Below are positions 8,163-13,127 of a DNA stretch of 39,047 bases, in pieces. Source of the DNA: a virus; IMG/VR virus record IMGVR_UViG_3300042564_000263, positions 1 to 39,047 of that record. One strand, given 5' to 3'. Below the pieces are notes generated by a model, which saw only the letters and a program-made list of their open reading frames with translations, ran no database searches and was not told the DNA's origin. The stretch's first letter is position 1, and every line of letters starts with the position of its first letter. Made by a program: the position numbers and the translations under genes.

Positions 8163-9006
8163 TGGCTTCCTTTTTCATTCTCTGGTGCTTATTGGCCTCA
8201 TGGTGTATTTTGACGTTTTTCTTTGTACATTCCACACACCAACTAGATCGACCGTCTTTCGCTCTGTTGTTTATATAGAAATCCGTAACAGGTTTTTCTT
8301 CGCCACAGTGGCTGCATTTCTTAACACCCACAGTGGTTCTTTTCTGTTCAAGATAAGAAGCAACAATATCTGCCTTACGTATCTGCTCCTCTTGTCGTTT
8401 CTTGAGCAGCCGTGCTTCGATACCGTTAAACACCTCTTCAAAGTCCAGCTCCATGAACTCAGCAATTAGTCGATGCTCATCTGCTGTTCCGTCATTCTTA
8501 ATCCGGTTTGCTCTCCAAGAGATGATCATTACATTGTCTTTGTTGTATCCTTCACCTGCGCGTACCTGATCAAAAGTAGGAGAATTCTCCTTACGACCAG
8601 AACCAGAGTAGTCCAAAGGAATACCAAGGATAGGACAATTGTCAGGCCACACAACATCATCGAACTCAAGACTAAAAGGAGTCCCGTTAGCAGCAGCTGA
8701 GGCCTTTTTAGCCATGTATTTCTTATAAGCCAAAGACCACTTGTCCGAACCTTTGTCCTCTGCGCCAAAATAACCAGCCTTTGCGCTTATTCTTGAAAAG
8801 ACCTCTTGCTCGGAATACTCTGCTTGTTTTTCTTTCCAAGTTTCCCACAGACCTAACTTCTTGATACGTTGACGAACACGCTCACGGCTAACAGAATACC
8901 CAATAGCTTCTAGGTCTTTTTGAATTCCAACTTGAGTCTTCATCTGAAGGATACCCTCAGTGATGACCTTCTTAATTTGTGCTTGCTTTTCTTTACTAAG
9001 TTTCAT
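8134..9006 (-). CDS. HNH/His-Me-type endonuclease with C-terminal zinc ribbon
   Basis: This 290-residue protein has three parts. Residues ~1-60 contain an HTH-like DNA-binding stretch (GYSVSRERVRQRIKKLG). The middle, ~119-175, carries CPILGIPLDYSG, then SPTFDQV and GYNKDNVMIISWRANRIKND. This is the pattern of phage His-Me finger endonucleases of the type D-R/Q-x...GY...NV...S...N..K. Residues ~233-262 form a zinc ribbon (CSHC...CVEC). Such genes are often free-standing homing endonucleases. It sits directly beside terminase, a common homing target, and overlaps the small-subunit start by 29 bases. The first catalytic His is replaced by Asp, as in this subfamily. Activity is not shown. Confidence 0.75.
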   Translation of the reverse strand: MKLSKEKQAQIKKVITEGILQMKTQVGIQKDLEAIGYSVSRERVRQRIKKLGLWETWKEKQAEYSEQEVFSRISAKAGYFGAEDKGSDKWSLAYKKYMAKKASAAANGTPFSLEFDDVVWPDNCPILGIPLDYSGSGRKENSPTFDQVRAGEGYNKDNVMIISWRANRIKNDGTADEHRLIAEFMELDFEEVFNGIEARLLKKRQEEQIRKADIVASYLEQKRTTVGVKKCSHCGEEKPVTDFYINNRAKDGRSSWCVECTKKNVKIHHEANKHQRMKKEANDNRDSCST

Positions 9007-9419
9007 TTGCTGTCCTTCTTCATGTTACGGCGTTCCTTGCACAACTTAGCGTTGCACTTACGACATTCCGGGTAGTAACCTGTGTAAGTCCCCTTTTTGA
9101 GACCAAACTCAGCTACATCCTTAATTTCGTGGCAGTGTGAGCATTCTTTCAAACCCTCGTCAAGTAGACGATCAATCTCTGCTTTTCGGGTTGCTACCTT
9201 CTTGGTAGCTTCCTTCTTCTTACCCCGAGAAGAGGTAGGCTCAAAGTTTGGGCTTGCTTCAGTTAAAGCTCGTTCTGCTTCTAGGAACTCCTGCACATGG
9301 CAGGTACGACAAACAAAAGAAAACCCATCGACATCATGCAGTTTTGACCGAATGAAGTTGTTCTTGTTTACTTCTTTTGTCTTCAAACACTTAGGACATT
9401 GCTTATCACTCATAGACAC
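9003..9419 (-). CDS. Protein with two zinc ribbons (138 aa)
   Basis: There are two Cys4 ribbons, CPKC...CRTC near residues 8-40 and CSHC...CRKC near 92-119, joined by a basic-acidic helical linker (SSRGKKKEATKKVATRKAEI). The second ribbon (KECSHCHEIKDVAEF) closely resembles the ribbon at the C-terminus of the adjacent endonuclease (KKCSHCGEEKPVTDF), so the two genes share a domain. It overlaps the endonuclease by four bases (ATGA) and is the first gene after the leftward promoter. It probably binds DNA or RNA, perhaps as a late regulator or a targeting partner for the nuclease. That role is inference. Confidence 0.7.
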   Translation of the reverse strand: MSMSDKQCPKCLKTKEVNKNNFIRSKLHDVDGFSFVCRTCHVQEFLEAERALTEASPNFEPTSSRGKKKEATKKVATRKAEIDRLLDEGLKECSHCHEIKDVAEFGLKKGTYTGYYPECRKCNAKLCKERRNMKKDSK

Positions 9420-9443
9420 TCCTTGTTGGTAGGTTACACCTTT

Positions 9444-9471
9444 ATTGTACCATACTTTTAGGGACTGTCAA
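9444..9471 (-). promoter_or_regulatory. Leftward late promoter, TTGACA-N16-TACAAT
   Basis: On the minus strand TTGACA (9471-9466) and TACAAT (9449-9444) are separated by 16 bp. TGG just before the -10 makes an extended -10 element. Transcription would begin about 25 bases before the start codon at 9419 and read zinc ribbon, endonuclease, terminase, portal and fibre. The -35 is a perfect sigma-70 match and the -10 has five of six bases. Confidence 0.8.
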
Positions 9472-9545
9472 CAGATAAGACAAAATCTTTCTTAAAGAAC
9501 TTTAAAGGTAACGTCTAAGTTAAGAACTTACTAAGTTAATTACTA

Positions 9546-9567
9546 TAAGTAACTGTTAGTAGGTTAT
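9546..9567 (-). repeat. 22-bp dispersed repeat, copy 1
   Basis: Read on the minus strand, this element is ATAACCTACTAACAGTTACTTA at one base per position (22 bases, positions 9567 to 9546). It matches the plus-strand element at 12969-12990 at 21 of 22 positions. It lies about 75 bases upstream of the leftward promoter. Further similarity nearby (TAGACGTTA and TAACGCAT) suggests a longer diverged repeat. Confidence 0.75.
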
Positions 9568-9784
9568 TCATATAGTTCTTAATGCGTTAGGTCTTTAAAG
9601 TACATAGTCTATACCTTAATGATAACATGACTTTTATCCGTCGTCTATAGTTGTAACAATGTTTTTACATCTTTTTTATTTGTTACACGTTTAAGTTCCT
9701 TTAACATTCCCCTTCTAGGGTGTCCGTGATCCCCTATCCTGACCTCTACAGACTACATTTATTGATATGTATACTTATGATTGT

Positions 9785-10003
9785 CTAACCTACCTTGTTT
9801 TCTTTGTAGATCAAGCACTTAACTGCCTCTTTTTTAAGCACTCTTCTGTCCCCAATTAAGTCTATTTTCACCTTTTTGTGAACTTTGTAGGCTCCCACAA
9901 AAGTATTTACATAGTAGTACCCCTCCCCCCTGTCTTTGCTGCACTGCAACATGGCTCTAATGACTCGATGGTCAGTAAGATAGTAAGTACACTTAGTAGT
10001 CAC
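9785..10003 (-). CDS. Possible small basic protein (72 aa), doubtful
   Basis: The frame opens with GTG at 10003 and encodes a basic, Tyr/Lys-rich protein (GEGYYYVNTFVGAYKVHKKV) of believable composition, but there is no clear ribosome site before the GTG. An internal ATG (residue 18) is an alternative start. It lies between the origin-type repeats and the leftward promoter, pointing away from the early genes. It uses AGG, AGA and GGG codons, which are uncommon in its neighbours. It could be a chance frame in the control region. Confidence 0.3.
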   Translation of the reverse strand: MTTKCTYYLTDHRVIRAMLQCSKDRGEGYYYVNTFVGAYKVHKKVKIDLIGDRRVLKKEAVKCLIYKENKVG

Positions 10004-10030
10004 AGGCTATACTGGTCAGTCACATAGTAA

Positions 10031-10078
10031 ACACTATAGGTAGTGTCTAGACTAGGGTGGACACACTATAGGTAGTGT
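10031..10078. repeat. Paired 16-bp palindromic elements
   Basis: The 16-mer ACACTATAGGTAGTGT occurs at 10031-10046 and 10063-10078, starts 32 bp apart. Each is an inverted repeat (ACACTA / TAGTGT, 4-base centre). Outside the 16-mer the flanks differ, so the palindrome itself is the conserved unit, as expected for an operator bound by a dimer. The core CACTATAGG also resembles the start region of a T7 promoter, but no phage RNA polymerase gene is visible. Confidence 0.75.
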
Positions 10079-10122
10079 AGTACTTTAGTGACTGGCCTGA
10101 GTGAGGGATGATGTAGGTGCCT

Positions 10123-10164
10123 ACAACGTATACTTAACAGTCACAATGTATACTTAACAGTCAC
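10123..10164. repeat. 20-bp tandem repeat (two copies)
   Basis: The unit ACAAYGTATACTTAACAGTC occurs twice in tandem (10123-10142 and 10143-10162), differing at one base, and the next two bases (AC) continue the match. Each copy ends in AGTCAC, the short motif found six times in this area. Its position just upstream of the DnaA boxes fits origin iterons. Confidence 0.75.
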
Positions 10165-10217
10165 GTCACAGACTATCCAGTCACTATGTTACCAGCAATT
10201 ATCCAAGCAGGGTAAAG

Positions 10218-10296
10218 TTATCCACAGCACTGCAAAGTCCATACCTAAGTTATCCACACCTTGTTAGTCTTATATAAGAGTCAGAACTGTGGATAA
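10218..10296. other. Probable replication origin: three perfect DnaA boxes
   Basis: The consensus DnaA box TTATCCACA occurs at 10218-10226 and 10250-10258 on the plus strand, and as TGTGGATAA at 10288-10296 on the minus strand. Two are 32 bp apart and the third faces them across an AT-rich stretch (CTTATATAAGAG, about 10269-10280) that could unwind. Tandem repeats lie 60-95 bp upstream. Three perfect 9-mers within 79 bp of non-coding DNA are not expected by chance. The inference is that host DnaA helps load the phage primase-helicase here. Confidence 0.75.
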
Positions 10297-10363
10297 GTAG
10301 TACTACTGGTGTTGATAAGAGTTGCCAAGGGGTAAGGCAGGGCAAGGGTCGATCGTGGCTTGT

Positions 10364-10381
10364 AAGGCCTTTAAAGGCCTT
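10364..10381. repeat. 18-bp perfect palindrome AAGGCCTTTAAAGGCCTT
   Basis: A perfect dyad with no spacer lies between the DnaA boxes and the LexA-type boxes. In RNA it would fold poorly without a loop, so a DNA-bound dimer site or a cruciform near the origin is more likely than a terminator. Confidence 0.7.
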
Positions 10382-10401
10382 CCGGAGGATTCAGCATAAA
10401 A

Positions 10402-10421
10402 TACTGTGTTTATATACAGTG
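10402..10421. promoter_or_regulatory. LexA (SOS) box-like dyad 1
   Basis: TACTGTGTTTATATACAGTG contains the CTGT-N8-ACAG core. It matches the Escherichia coli LexA consensus TACTGTATATATATACAGTA at 17 of 20 positions. It lies 72 bp upstream of the early -35 element. The binding protein could be host LexA or an unknown repressor with the same half-site. Confidence 0.65.
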
Positions 10422-10438
10422 TCACTTGTGCCTTGGCA

Positions 10439-10458
10439 TACTGTATATGTACACAGTA
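10439..10458. promoter_or_regulatory. LexA (SOS) box-like dyad 2
   Basis: TACTGTATATGTACACAGTA matches the E. coli LexA consensus at 18 of 20 positions, including both CTGT/ACAG half-sites and the outer TA pairs. Its centre is 37 bp from that of dyad 1 and its edge is 35 bp upstream of the early -35 element. I found no good core promoter overlapping it directly, so any repression would act from upstream or on an unrecognised promoter. Confidence 0.7.
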
Positions 10459-10492
10459 GGGAAAGCACCTAGAAAATAGTTGGTTAAAGTAG

Positions 10493-10520
10493 TTGACATC
10501 TGCGTCCTGTGTGATACAGT
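10493..10520 (+). promoter_or_regulatory. Rightward early promoter, TTGACA-N16-TACAGT
   Basis: TTGACA at 10493-10498 and TACAGT at 10515-10520 are 16 bp apart, with TGA just before the -10 (extended -10). Transcription should start near 10527, which rules out the ATG at 10527 as a normal start for the first gene. The bases CTGT-N5-ACAG overlap the -10, a shortened version of the LexA-type dyads upstream. This promoter would drive the small early genes and possibly replication genes. Confidence 0.8.
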
Positions 10521-10571
10521 ACATTCATGGAGTCGGGCAATCGTGCGCGACCCTCAACCAAGGAAAACATC

Positions 10572-10751
10572 ATGACACACCAGTACATCATCACAGGCGA
10601 AGATTTTGTTGACCGTTCAATTCCTGAATCGGCCTTTACGTTTCCTTATGTGCTTTGCGCTGAGTCTATGTCTCAGGCGCGTGAACTGTTCTATACGATC
10701 TTTCCTTCGTGCAACATTGTCACCTGCCTTGTGCGTGAATGTAACGCCTGA
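10572..10751 (+). CDS. Hypothetical early protein (59 aa)
   Basis: This is the first gene of the rightward unit. The start at 10572 was chosen because AAGGA lies seven bases upstream, whereas the in-frame ATG at 10527 coincides with the predicted transcription start. The protein (MTHQYIITGEDFVDRSIPES...) is small, mixed alpha/beta and contains three Cys, two of them near the C-terminus. No family was recognised. First genes in phage early units are often host-takeover or anti-defence proteins; this is position-based inference only. Confidence 0.6.
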   Translation: MTHQYIITGEDFVDRSIPESAFTFPYVLCAESMSQARELFYTIFPSCNIVTCLVRECNA

Positions 10752-10763
10752 CAGTGCAGCCTG

Positions 10764-10781
10764 AAGCCCGTAACAGGGCTT
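10764..10781 (+). other. Small intercistronic RNA hairpin
   Basis: AAGCCC and GGGCTT (10764-10769, 10776-10781) pair around a GTAACA loop just after the first early gene. There is no U-run, so it is not a clear intrinsic terminator. It could be a processing or mRNA-stability hairpin between the first and second early genes. Confidence 0.35.
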
Positions 10782-10818
10782 TGGAGTGTACTTTCACACT
10801 AACCACCAAGGACACACC

Positions 10819-10950
10819 ATGAAACACAGTCAACACACAGAGACCTACACAGTAGAGCCTCAAGAATCCAAACTCGAAGCAATGGTTATAGCTGTCTCGT
10901 GTATCGCTTGCTTCGCCTTTGTAGGTGTCTTGCTTGCTTGGCGTGGGTAA
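10819..10950 (+). CDS. Small single-pass membrane protein (43 aa)
   Basis: A 43-residue frame with AAGGA eight bases before its ATG. The N-terminal half is polar (MKHSQHTETYTVEPQESKLE). The C-terminal half is one membrane span (AMVIAVSCIACFAFVGVLLA) ending WRG. It is too short for automatic gene callers, but the ribosome site, topology and packing support it. A membrane protein this early could alter the host envelope or exclude other phages; this is unproven. Confidence 0.55.
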   Translation: MKHSQHTETYTVEPQESKLEAMVIAVSCIACFAFVGVLLAWRG

Positions 10951-11056
10951 CATAAGTGACAGTTTAGACTGCTGTGGTGTGACAGACTACAGTGGCCTAC
11001 ATTGACAGTAGGAAATCCCGCCGATGATGTATCGGTAACAATATTGGAGTAATCTC

Positions 11057-11401
11057 ATGGCAATCGTTCAAACACTCAGCAAATCATCCTTCATCGATGC
11101 TTTCACACATTCATCACGCAAAGATCAATTCTCCTATGAGGCACTGGAAGCAATCTTTGACTATTTGGAAGACTACAGCAACGATACAGGCGAGAATGTA
11201 GAGTTGGACATCGTGGCAATCTGCTGCGAGTGGTCTGAGGCTCACTGGTCTGACATTGCCCGTGATTACTCTATCGATCTTAATGACCACGCAGACGATA
11301 CAGATGACGATGAGCGCATCCAAACAGTCTATGAGTTCATCTCTGAGAACACTACAGCGATTGACTTGGGTAATGGTAGCTTTGTCTTTGTCCAATTCTG
11401 A
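11057..11401 (+). CDS. Acidic early protein (114 aa), possible DNA mimic
   Basis: The start follows a GGAG site (TTGGAGTAATCTCATG). The protein is strikingly acidic, with clusters such as FDYLEDYSNDTGENVELD and NDHADDTDDDER, and few basic residues outside the first 25. It resembles a phage-hypothetical type beginning with a 'sf.daF...gR.dqFSYeaLealFdYLE' pattern that I recall without a function. Small, very acidic early proteins include DNA mimics such as T7 Ocr, which block restriction enzymes; applying that here is inference. Confidence 0.7.
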   Translation: MAIVQTLSKSSFIDAFTHSSRKDQFSYEALEAIFDYLEDYSNDTGENVELDIVAICCEWSEAHWSDIARDYSIDLNDHADDTDDDERIQTVYEFISENTTAIDLGNGSFVFVQF

Positions 11402-11411
11402 GAGGTCTACC

Positions 11412-11627
11412 ATGCCTAGATATGAAGTCCAATTCAGAACATCCGGCATAGTGGCCTTTAGTGCCACTGAGCGAGCCATCTGCCAGCACTGGTTCGAGTG
11501 CAACAATTACGGGCCAGATCAGGCCTATACAGACCCTCAGACAGGTGAGATTGTCCCTGATCGATGGGTCAGAGGTGAAGATCTGGGTTTGTTTGTCGTT
11601 AAACGTGTCAATAAAGGGAGTATGTAA
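11412..11627 (+). CDS. Hypothetical protein (71 aa)
   Basis: The start at 11412 has AGAGG just upstream and lies 10 bases after the previous stop. The protein (MPRYEVQFRTSGIVAFSATE...) begins with a beta strand, then a helix with Cys and Trp (ICQHWFECNNY), and a polar loop (GPDQAYTDPQTGEIVPDRW). It is soluble and of mixed charge. The family was not recognised; packing and codon use support a real gene. Confidence 0.6.
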   Translation: MPRYEVQFRTSGIVAFSATERAICQHWFECNNYGPDQAYTDPQTGEIVPDRWVRGEDLGLFVVKRVNKGSM

Positions 11628-11629
11628 TC

Positions 11630-11731
11630 ATGGAAGTATTGTTCCACTTGGTCCTGATAGGACTTTTCTGTTTCTTTGGTGGCTGGATGGGCTTTATTGC
11701 CTACCTGTTGCTCATGCTGGTGGTGAAATAA
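11630..11731 (+). CDS. Tiny membrane protein (33 aa)
   Basis: The start codon at 11630 is two bases after the previous stop, with GGGAG some ten bases upstream. Nearly the whole product is hydrophobic (FHLVLIGLFCFFGGWMGFIA), ending LVVK. A Gly-Gly-Trp kink in the middle could allow two short helices. The next gene starts two bases after its stop, so three small genes (11412-11892) read as one coupled set. The function is unknown. Confidence 0.5.
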   Translation: MEVLFHLVLIGLFCFFGGWMGFIAYLLLMLVVK

Positions 11732-11733
11732 CT

Positions 11734-11892
11734 ATGAATACTAATAAGAAACTATCAGAAGTAACACTTGTTGATTCTGTTATCATCGGTGTGACTGCCT
11801 ATTTAGGCTATCAAGCCTTAGTTCACTTTGGCTGGTGGGCCTTGGGTTTTTATGTCTTGTGGGTCGTTGTTCAGACCACACTGGAGGACTGA
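11734..11892 (+). CDS. Small membrane protein (52 aa)
   Basis: The start lies two bases after the 33-residue membrane gene. The N-terminus is polar (MNTNKKLSEVTLVDS), followed by two hydrophobic segments (VIIGVTAYLGYQAL and FGWWALGFYVLWVVVQ) and an acidic end (TTLED). It is probably a two-span inner-membrane protein that may act with its neighbour. No family was recognised. Confidence 0.55.
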   Translation: MNTNKKLSEVTLVDSVIIGVTAYLGYQALVHFGWWALGFYVLWVVVQTTLED

Positions 11893-11895
11893 ACC

Positions 11896-11988
11896 ATGTG
11901 GCCCTTCCCTGCTTTCCCTAATCCACTCGATACAGGCCATAAAAAGCCTAAGTTTAACCCTAACAACCATGAGGAGTCACCTTTGTGA
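11896..11988 (+). CDS. Proline-rich mini-protein (30 aa)
   Basis: A 30-residue frame begins 3 bases after the previous stop (CTGGAGGACTGAACCATG, with GGAGG as ribosome site). The product is rich in Pro, Asn and Lys (MWPFPAFPNPLDTGHKKPKF). It is flanked by coupled genes on both sides. It is small enough that it could instead be a leader for the next gene. Confidence 0.4.
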   Translation: MWPFPAFPNPLDTGHKKPKFNPNNHEESPL

Positions 11989-12002
11989 CTGAAAGGAACG
12001 AT

Positions 12003-12236
12003 ATGAGCAACGATACAAACACAGGTGGACCAGCGTTTCCAGCATTGGCACGATATTCCCGGTCTGCACAGCTTGAAAGTGCCTTACAGCAAGACGGCAT
12101 GACCCTGCGAGACTACTTTGCAGCCAAAGCAATGCAAGGTCTGCTGTCTGATTCAGAGGTATCAGGAACACCTGAAGAATTCTCTACTAGGGCATATAAC
12201 GTAGCCGATGCAATGATTAAAGCGAGGAACCAATGA
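12003..12236 (+). CDS. Conserved phage hypothetical protein (77 aa)
   Basis: The start at 12003 is preferred over an in-frame GTG at 11985 because of the AAGGA site just upstream. The sequence has a GGPAFP motif near the N-terminus, then GMTLRDYFAAKAMQGLL and a C-terminal AYNVADAMIKAR. I recall this layout from small proteins in many phages and prophages of Gram-negative bacteria. No function is known to me. Its stop overlaps the next start (ATGA). Confidence 0.75.
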   Translation: MSNDTNTGGPAFPALARYSRSAQLESALQQDGMTLRDYFAAKAMQGLLSDSEVSGTPEEFSTRAYNVADAMIKARNQ

Positions 12237-12481
12237 CTAAGATCAAACAATTCAGCTACACAATCAAAGGCTTTGAATGGTATGGCCTCTGTGAGATTCA
12301 ATCCATTGAGTCCCTGCCCTTGATCGTTCGTTGCACTGACCTGTATCTTGAAGGATACAGAGATGATAACCCTCCTGACATGAGGGACATTGTAGACTAT
12401 CAGATCATTCTGGACATTGAAGACATGGTAAGACTGGAGGCTGAGAATCCGCAGGGTTCGAACGGAGATGAGAATGTTTAA
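12233..12481 (+). CDS. Hypothetical acidic protein (82 aa)
   Basis: The protein is coupled by a four-base overlap to the gene before it. It starts with beta-type sequence (IKQFSYTIKGFEWYGLCEIQ) and has an acidic second half (GYRDDNPPDMRDIVDYQII). It is soluble with no Cys pairs or nucleotide motif. No family was recognised. Confidence 0.65.
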   Translation: MTKIKQFSYTIKGFEWYGLCEIQSIESLPLIVRCTDLYLEGYRDDNPPDMRDIVDYQIILDIEDMVRLEAENPQGSNGDENV

Positions 12482-12560
12482 GGTCAATCATTGGACAGTC
12501 TTGGGGCTGGTGTTTGTAGCTTACTTACTGGCAGGATATTATGATCAAATGGCTTATTGA
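12474..12560 (+). CDS. Tiny membrane protein (28 aa)
   Basis: The frame overlaps the end of the previous gene by eight bases and has CGGAG seven bases before ATG 12474. It encodes one hydrophobic helix (VLGLVFVAYLLAGYY). An ATG at 12468 would add two residues but sits directly against the ribosome site. Single-helix mini-proteins recur in this early block. Confidence 0.45.
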   Translation: MFKVNHWTVLGLVFVAYLLAGYYDQMAY

Positions 12561-12600
12561 ACTAATCTTACCTTCACGAAAGCCTCTAGGAAGCGTTTAA
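12541..12600 (+). CDS. Possible 19-residue peptide
   Basis: ATG 12541 follows AGGATATT and encodes MIKWLIELILPSRKPLGSV, an amphipathic or membrane-type helix. It overlaps the previous mini-gene in another frame and ends inside a 14-bp palindrome. It is too short to judge on composition and may be chance. Confidence 0.25.
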   Translation: MIKWLIELILPSRKPLGSV

Positions 12601-12605
12601 ACGCT
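12592..12605. repeat. 14-bp palindrome AGCGTTTAAACGCT
   Basis: A perfect dyad without spacer lies between the mini-gene cluster and the zinc-ribbon gene at 12669. It has no U-run and may be a protein-binding site. It is similar in design to the palindromes at 10364-10381 and 13042-13059. Confidence 0.5.
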
Positions 12606-12668
12606 CAGGAAGGCCATCAATTTAACCGTCTAAGGGCAATGCCTACCTAGACACTGAAAGGAGCTTAT

Positions 12669-12905
12669 ATGACCCGCTGTGTAATCTGTGATAGAAACTT
12701 GAAAGATCATGAGGCAGTACGCCGTCATGCCATGACCAATGAATTCCTAGACATCTGTGATGGTTGTCTGAGGGAGATTCCGGGACTGCCTACAAAGTCC
12801 CCTGCCGGCATGATCCAAGACAGTGATCCTTTTGAAGACACTGAAGGGAGTGATGGTGTAGGTATTGAGACTGTTACAAACTGTTACACATTAGATGATG
12901 ACTGA
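12669..12905 (+). CDS. Zinc-ribbon protein (78 aa)
   Basis: The N-terminal half has a Cys4 site, CVICDRNL at residues 4-7 and CDGC at 30-33, separated by a basic helix (KDHEAVRRHAMTNEF). The remainder is acidic and probably disordered (DSDPFEDTEGSDG, ending TLDDD). A ribosome site AAAGGAG precedes the start. Small zinc proteins with acidic tails may contact nucleic acid or host polymerase. A regulator is a reasonable guess, not a demonstrated role. It is the last gene before a new promoter. Confidence 0.65.
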   Translation: MTRCVICDRNLKDHEAVRRHAMTNEFLDICDGCLREIPGLPTKSPAGMIQDSDPFEDTEGSDGVGIETVTNCYTLDDD

Positions 12906-12908
12906 CCA

Positions 12909-12936
12909 TTGACAGTTAGACAACCAATGATACAAT
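12909..12936 (+). promoter_or_regulatory. Rightward promoter, TTGACA-N16-TACAAT
   Basis: TTGACA at 12909-12914 and TACAAT at 12931-12936 are separated by 16 bp, with TGA directly before the -10. The predicted start lies in CTATAGGAC around 12943. It would boost transcription of the replication genes beyond the small early block. The architecture is identical to the promoters at 10493 and 9471. Confidence 0.8.
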
Positions 12937-12968
12937 TACTCTATAGGACTAGGACATTACATCTATGT

Positions 12969-12990
12969 ATAACCTATTAACAGTTACTTA
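12969..12990 (+). repeat. 22-bp dispersed repeat, copy 2
   Basis: This element matches the reverse complement of 9546-9567 at 21 of 22 positions. It lies about 33 bases downstream of the 12909-12936 promoter, in the transcribed leader, whereas copy 1 is upstream of the late promoter. Confidence 0.75.
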
Positions 12991-13041
12991 ACTAAGTACT
13001 TATAACATAGACGTTAACGCATAGAAGAGATGTCTAAGACC

Positions 13042-13059
13042 TATAGAGTACTCTATAGT
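13042..13059. repeat. 18-bp perfect palindrome CTATAGAGTACTCTATAG
   Basis: A perfect dyad in the leader, with half-site CTATAGAGT. The CTATAG core also occurs near the transcription start (about 12941-12946) and inside the paired palindromes at 10031-10078, so it may be one binding motif used in several places. Confidence 0.65.
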
Positions 13060-13127
13060 TTATATATGAGTGCAAGAATTGTGTCTGTTTTCCCTAGAAG
13101 TTATGTCTCTTAAACAAGGTGGATGAT

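Larger units (their letters stand above)
9420..10571. other. Non-coding control hub: late promoter, origin, operators, early promoter
   Basis: About 1.15 kb separates the divergent leftward (late) and rightward (early) transcription units. It is AT-rich at 9470-9780. It holds, in order, a leftward promoter, a repeat shared with 12969-12990, paired palindromes, a tandem repeat, DnaA boxes, a large palindrome, two LexA-type dyads and a rightward promoter; each is listed separately. The short motif AGTCAC or its complement occurs six times between 9998 and 10184 (9998, 10018, 10088 reversed, 10139, 10159, 10179). One weak reading frame (9785-10003) is the only coding candidate. Confidence 0.8.
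12937..13127. other. AT-rich leader with repeat and palindrome
   Basis: About 190 bases between the promoter and the gene at 13128 have no convincing frame. They hold the second copy of the 22-bp repeat and an 18-bp palindrome. A long structured leader downstream of a promoter suggests operator sites or RNA-level control. Confidence 0.5.

Noticed and set aside
7795-8469. 224-residue open frame on the plus strand across small terminase and endonuclease
   Set aside because: Antisense to two well-supported genes with an unlikely Phe/Ser/Leu-rich composition.
10031-10078. T7-type phage RNA polymerase promoters (CACTATAGG)
   Set aside because: No RNA polymerase gene in the window, and conservation stops at the edges of the 16-bp palindrome rather than extending upstream as a promoter would.
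10303-10524. 73-residue minus-strand frame across the LexA-type boxes and early promoter
   Set aside because: No ribosome site, covers clear control elements and has no protein-like pattern.
10527-10571. Upstream extension of the first early gene to ATG 10527
   Set aside because: That ATG coincides with the expected transcription start; the ribosome site belongs to ATG 10572.
11001-11040. Extra promoter with TTGACA before the gene at 11057
   Set aside because: No acceptable -10 hexamer at 15-18 bp spacing.
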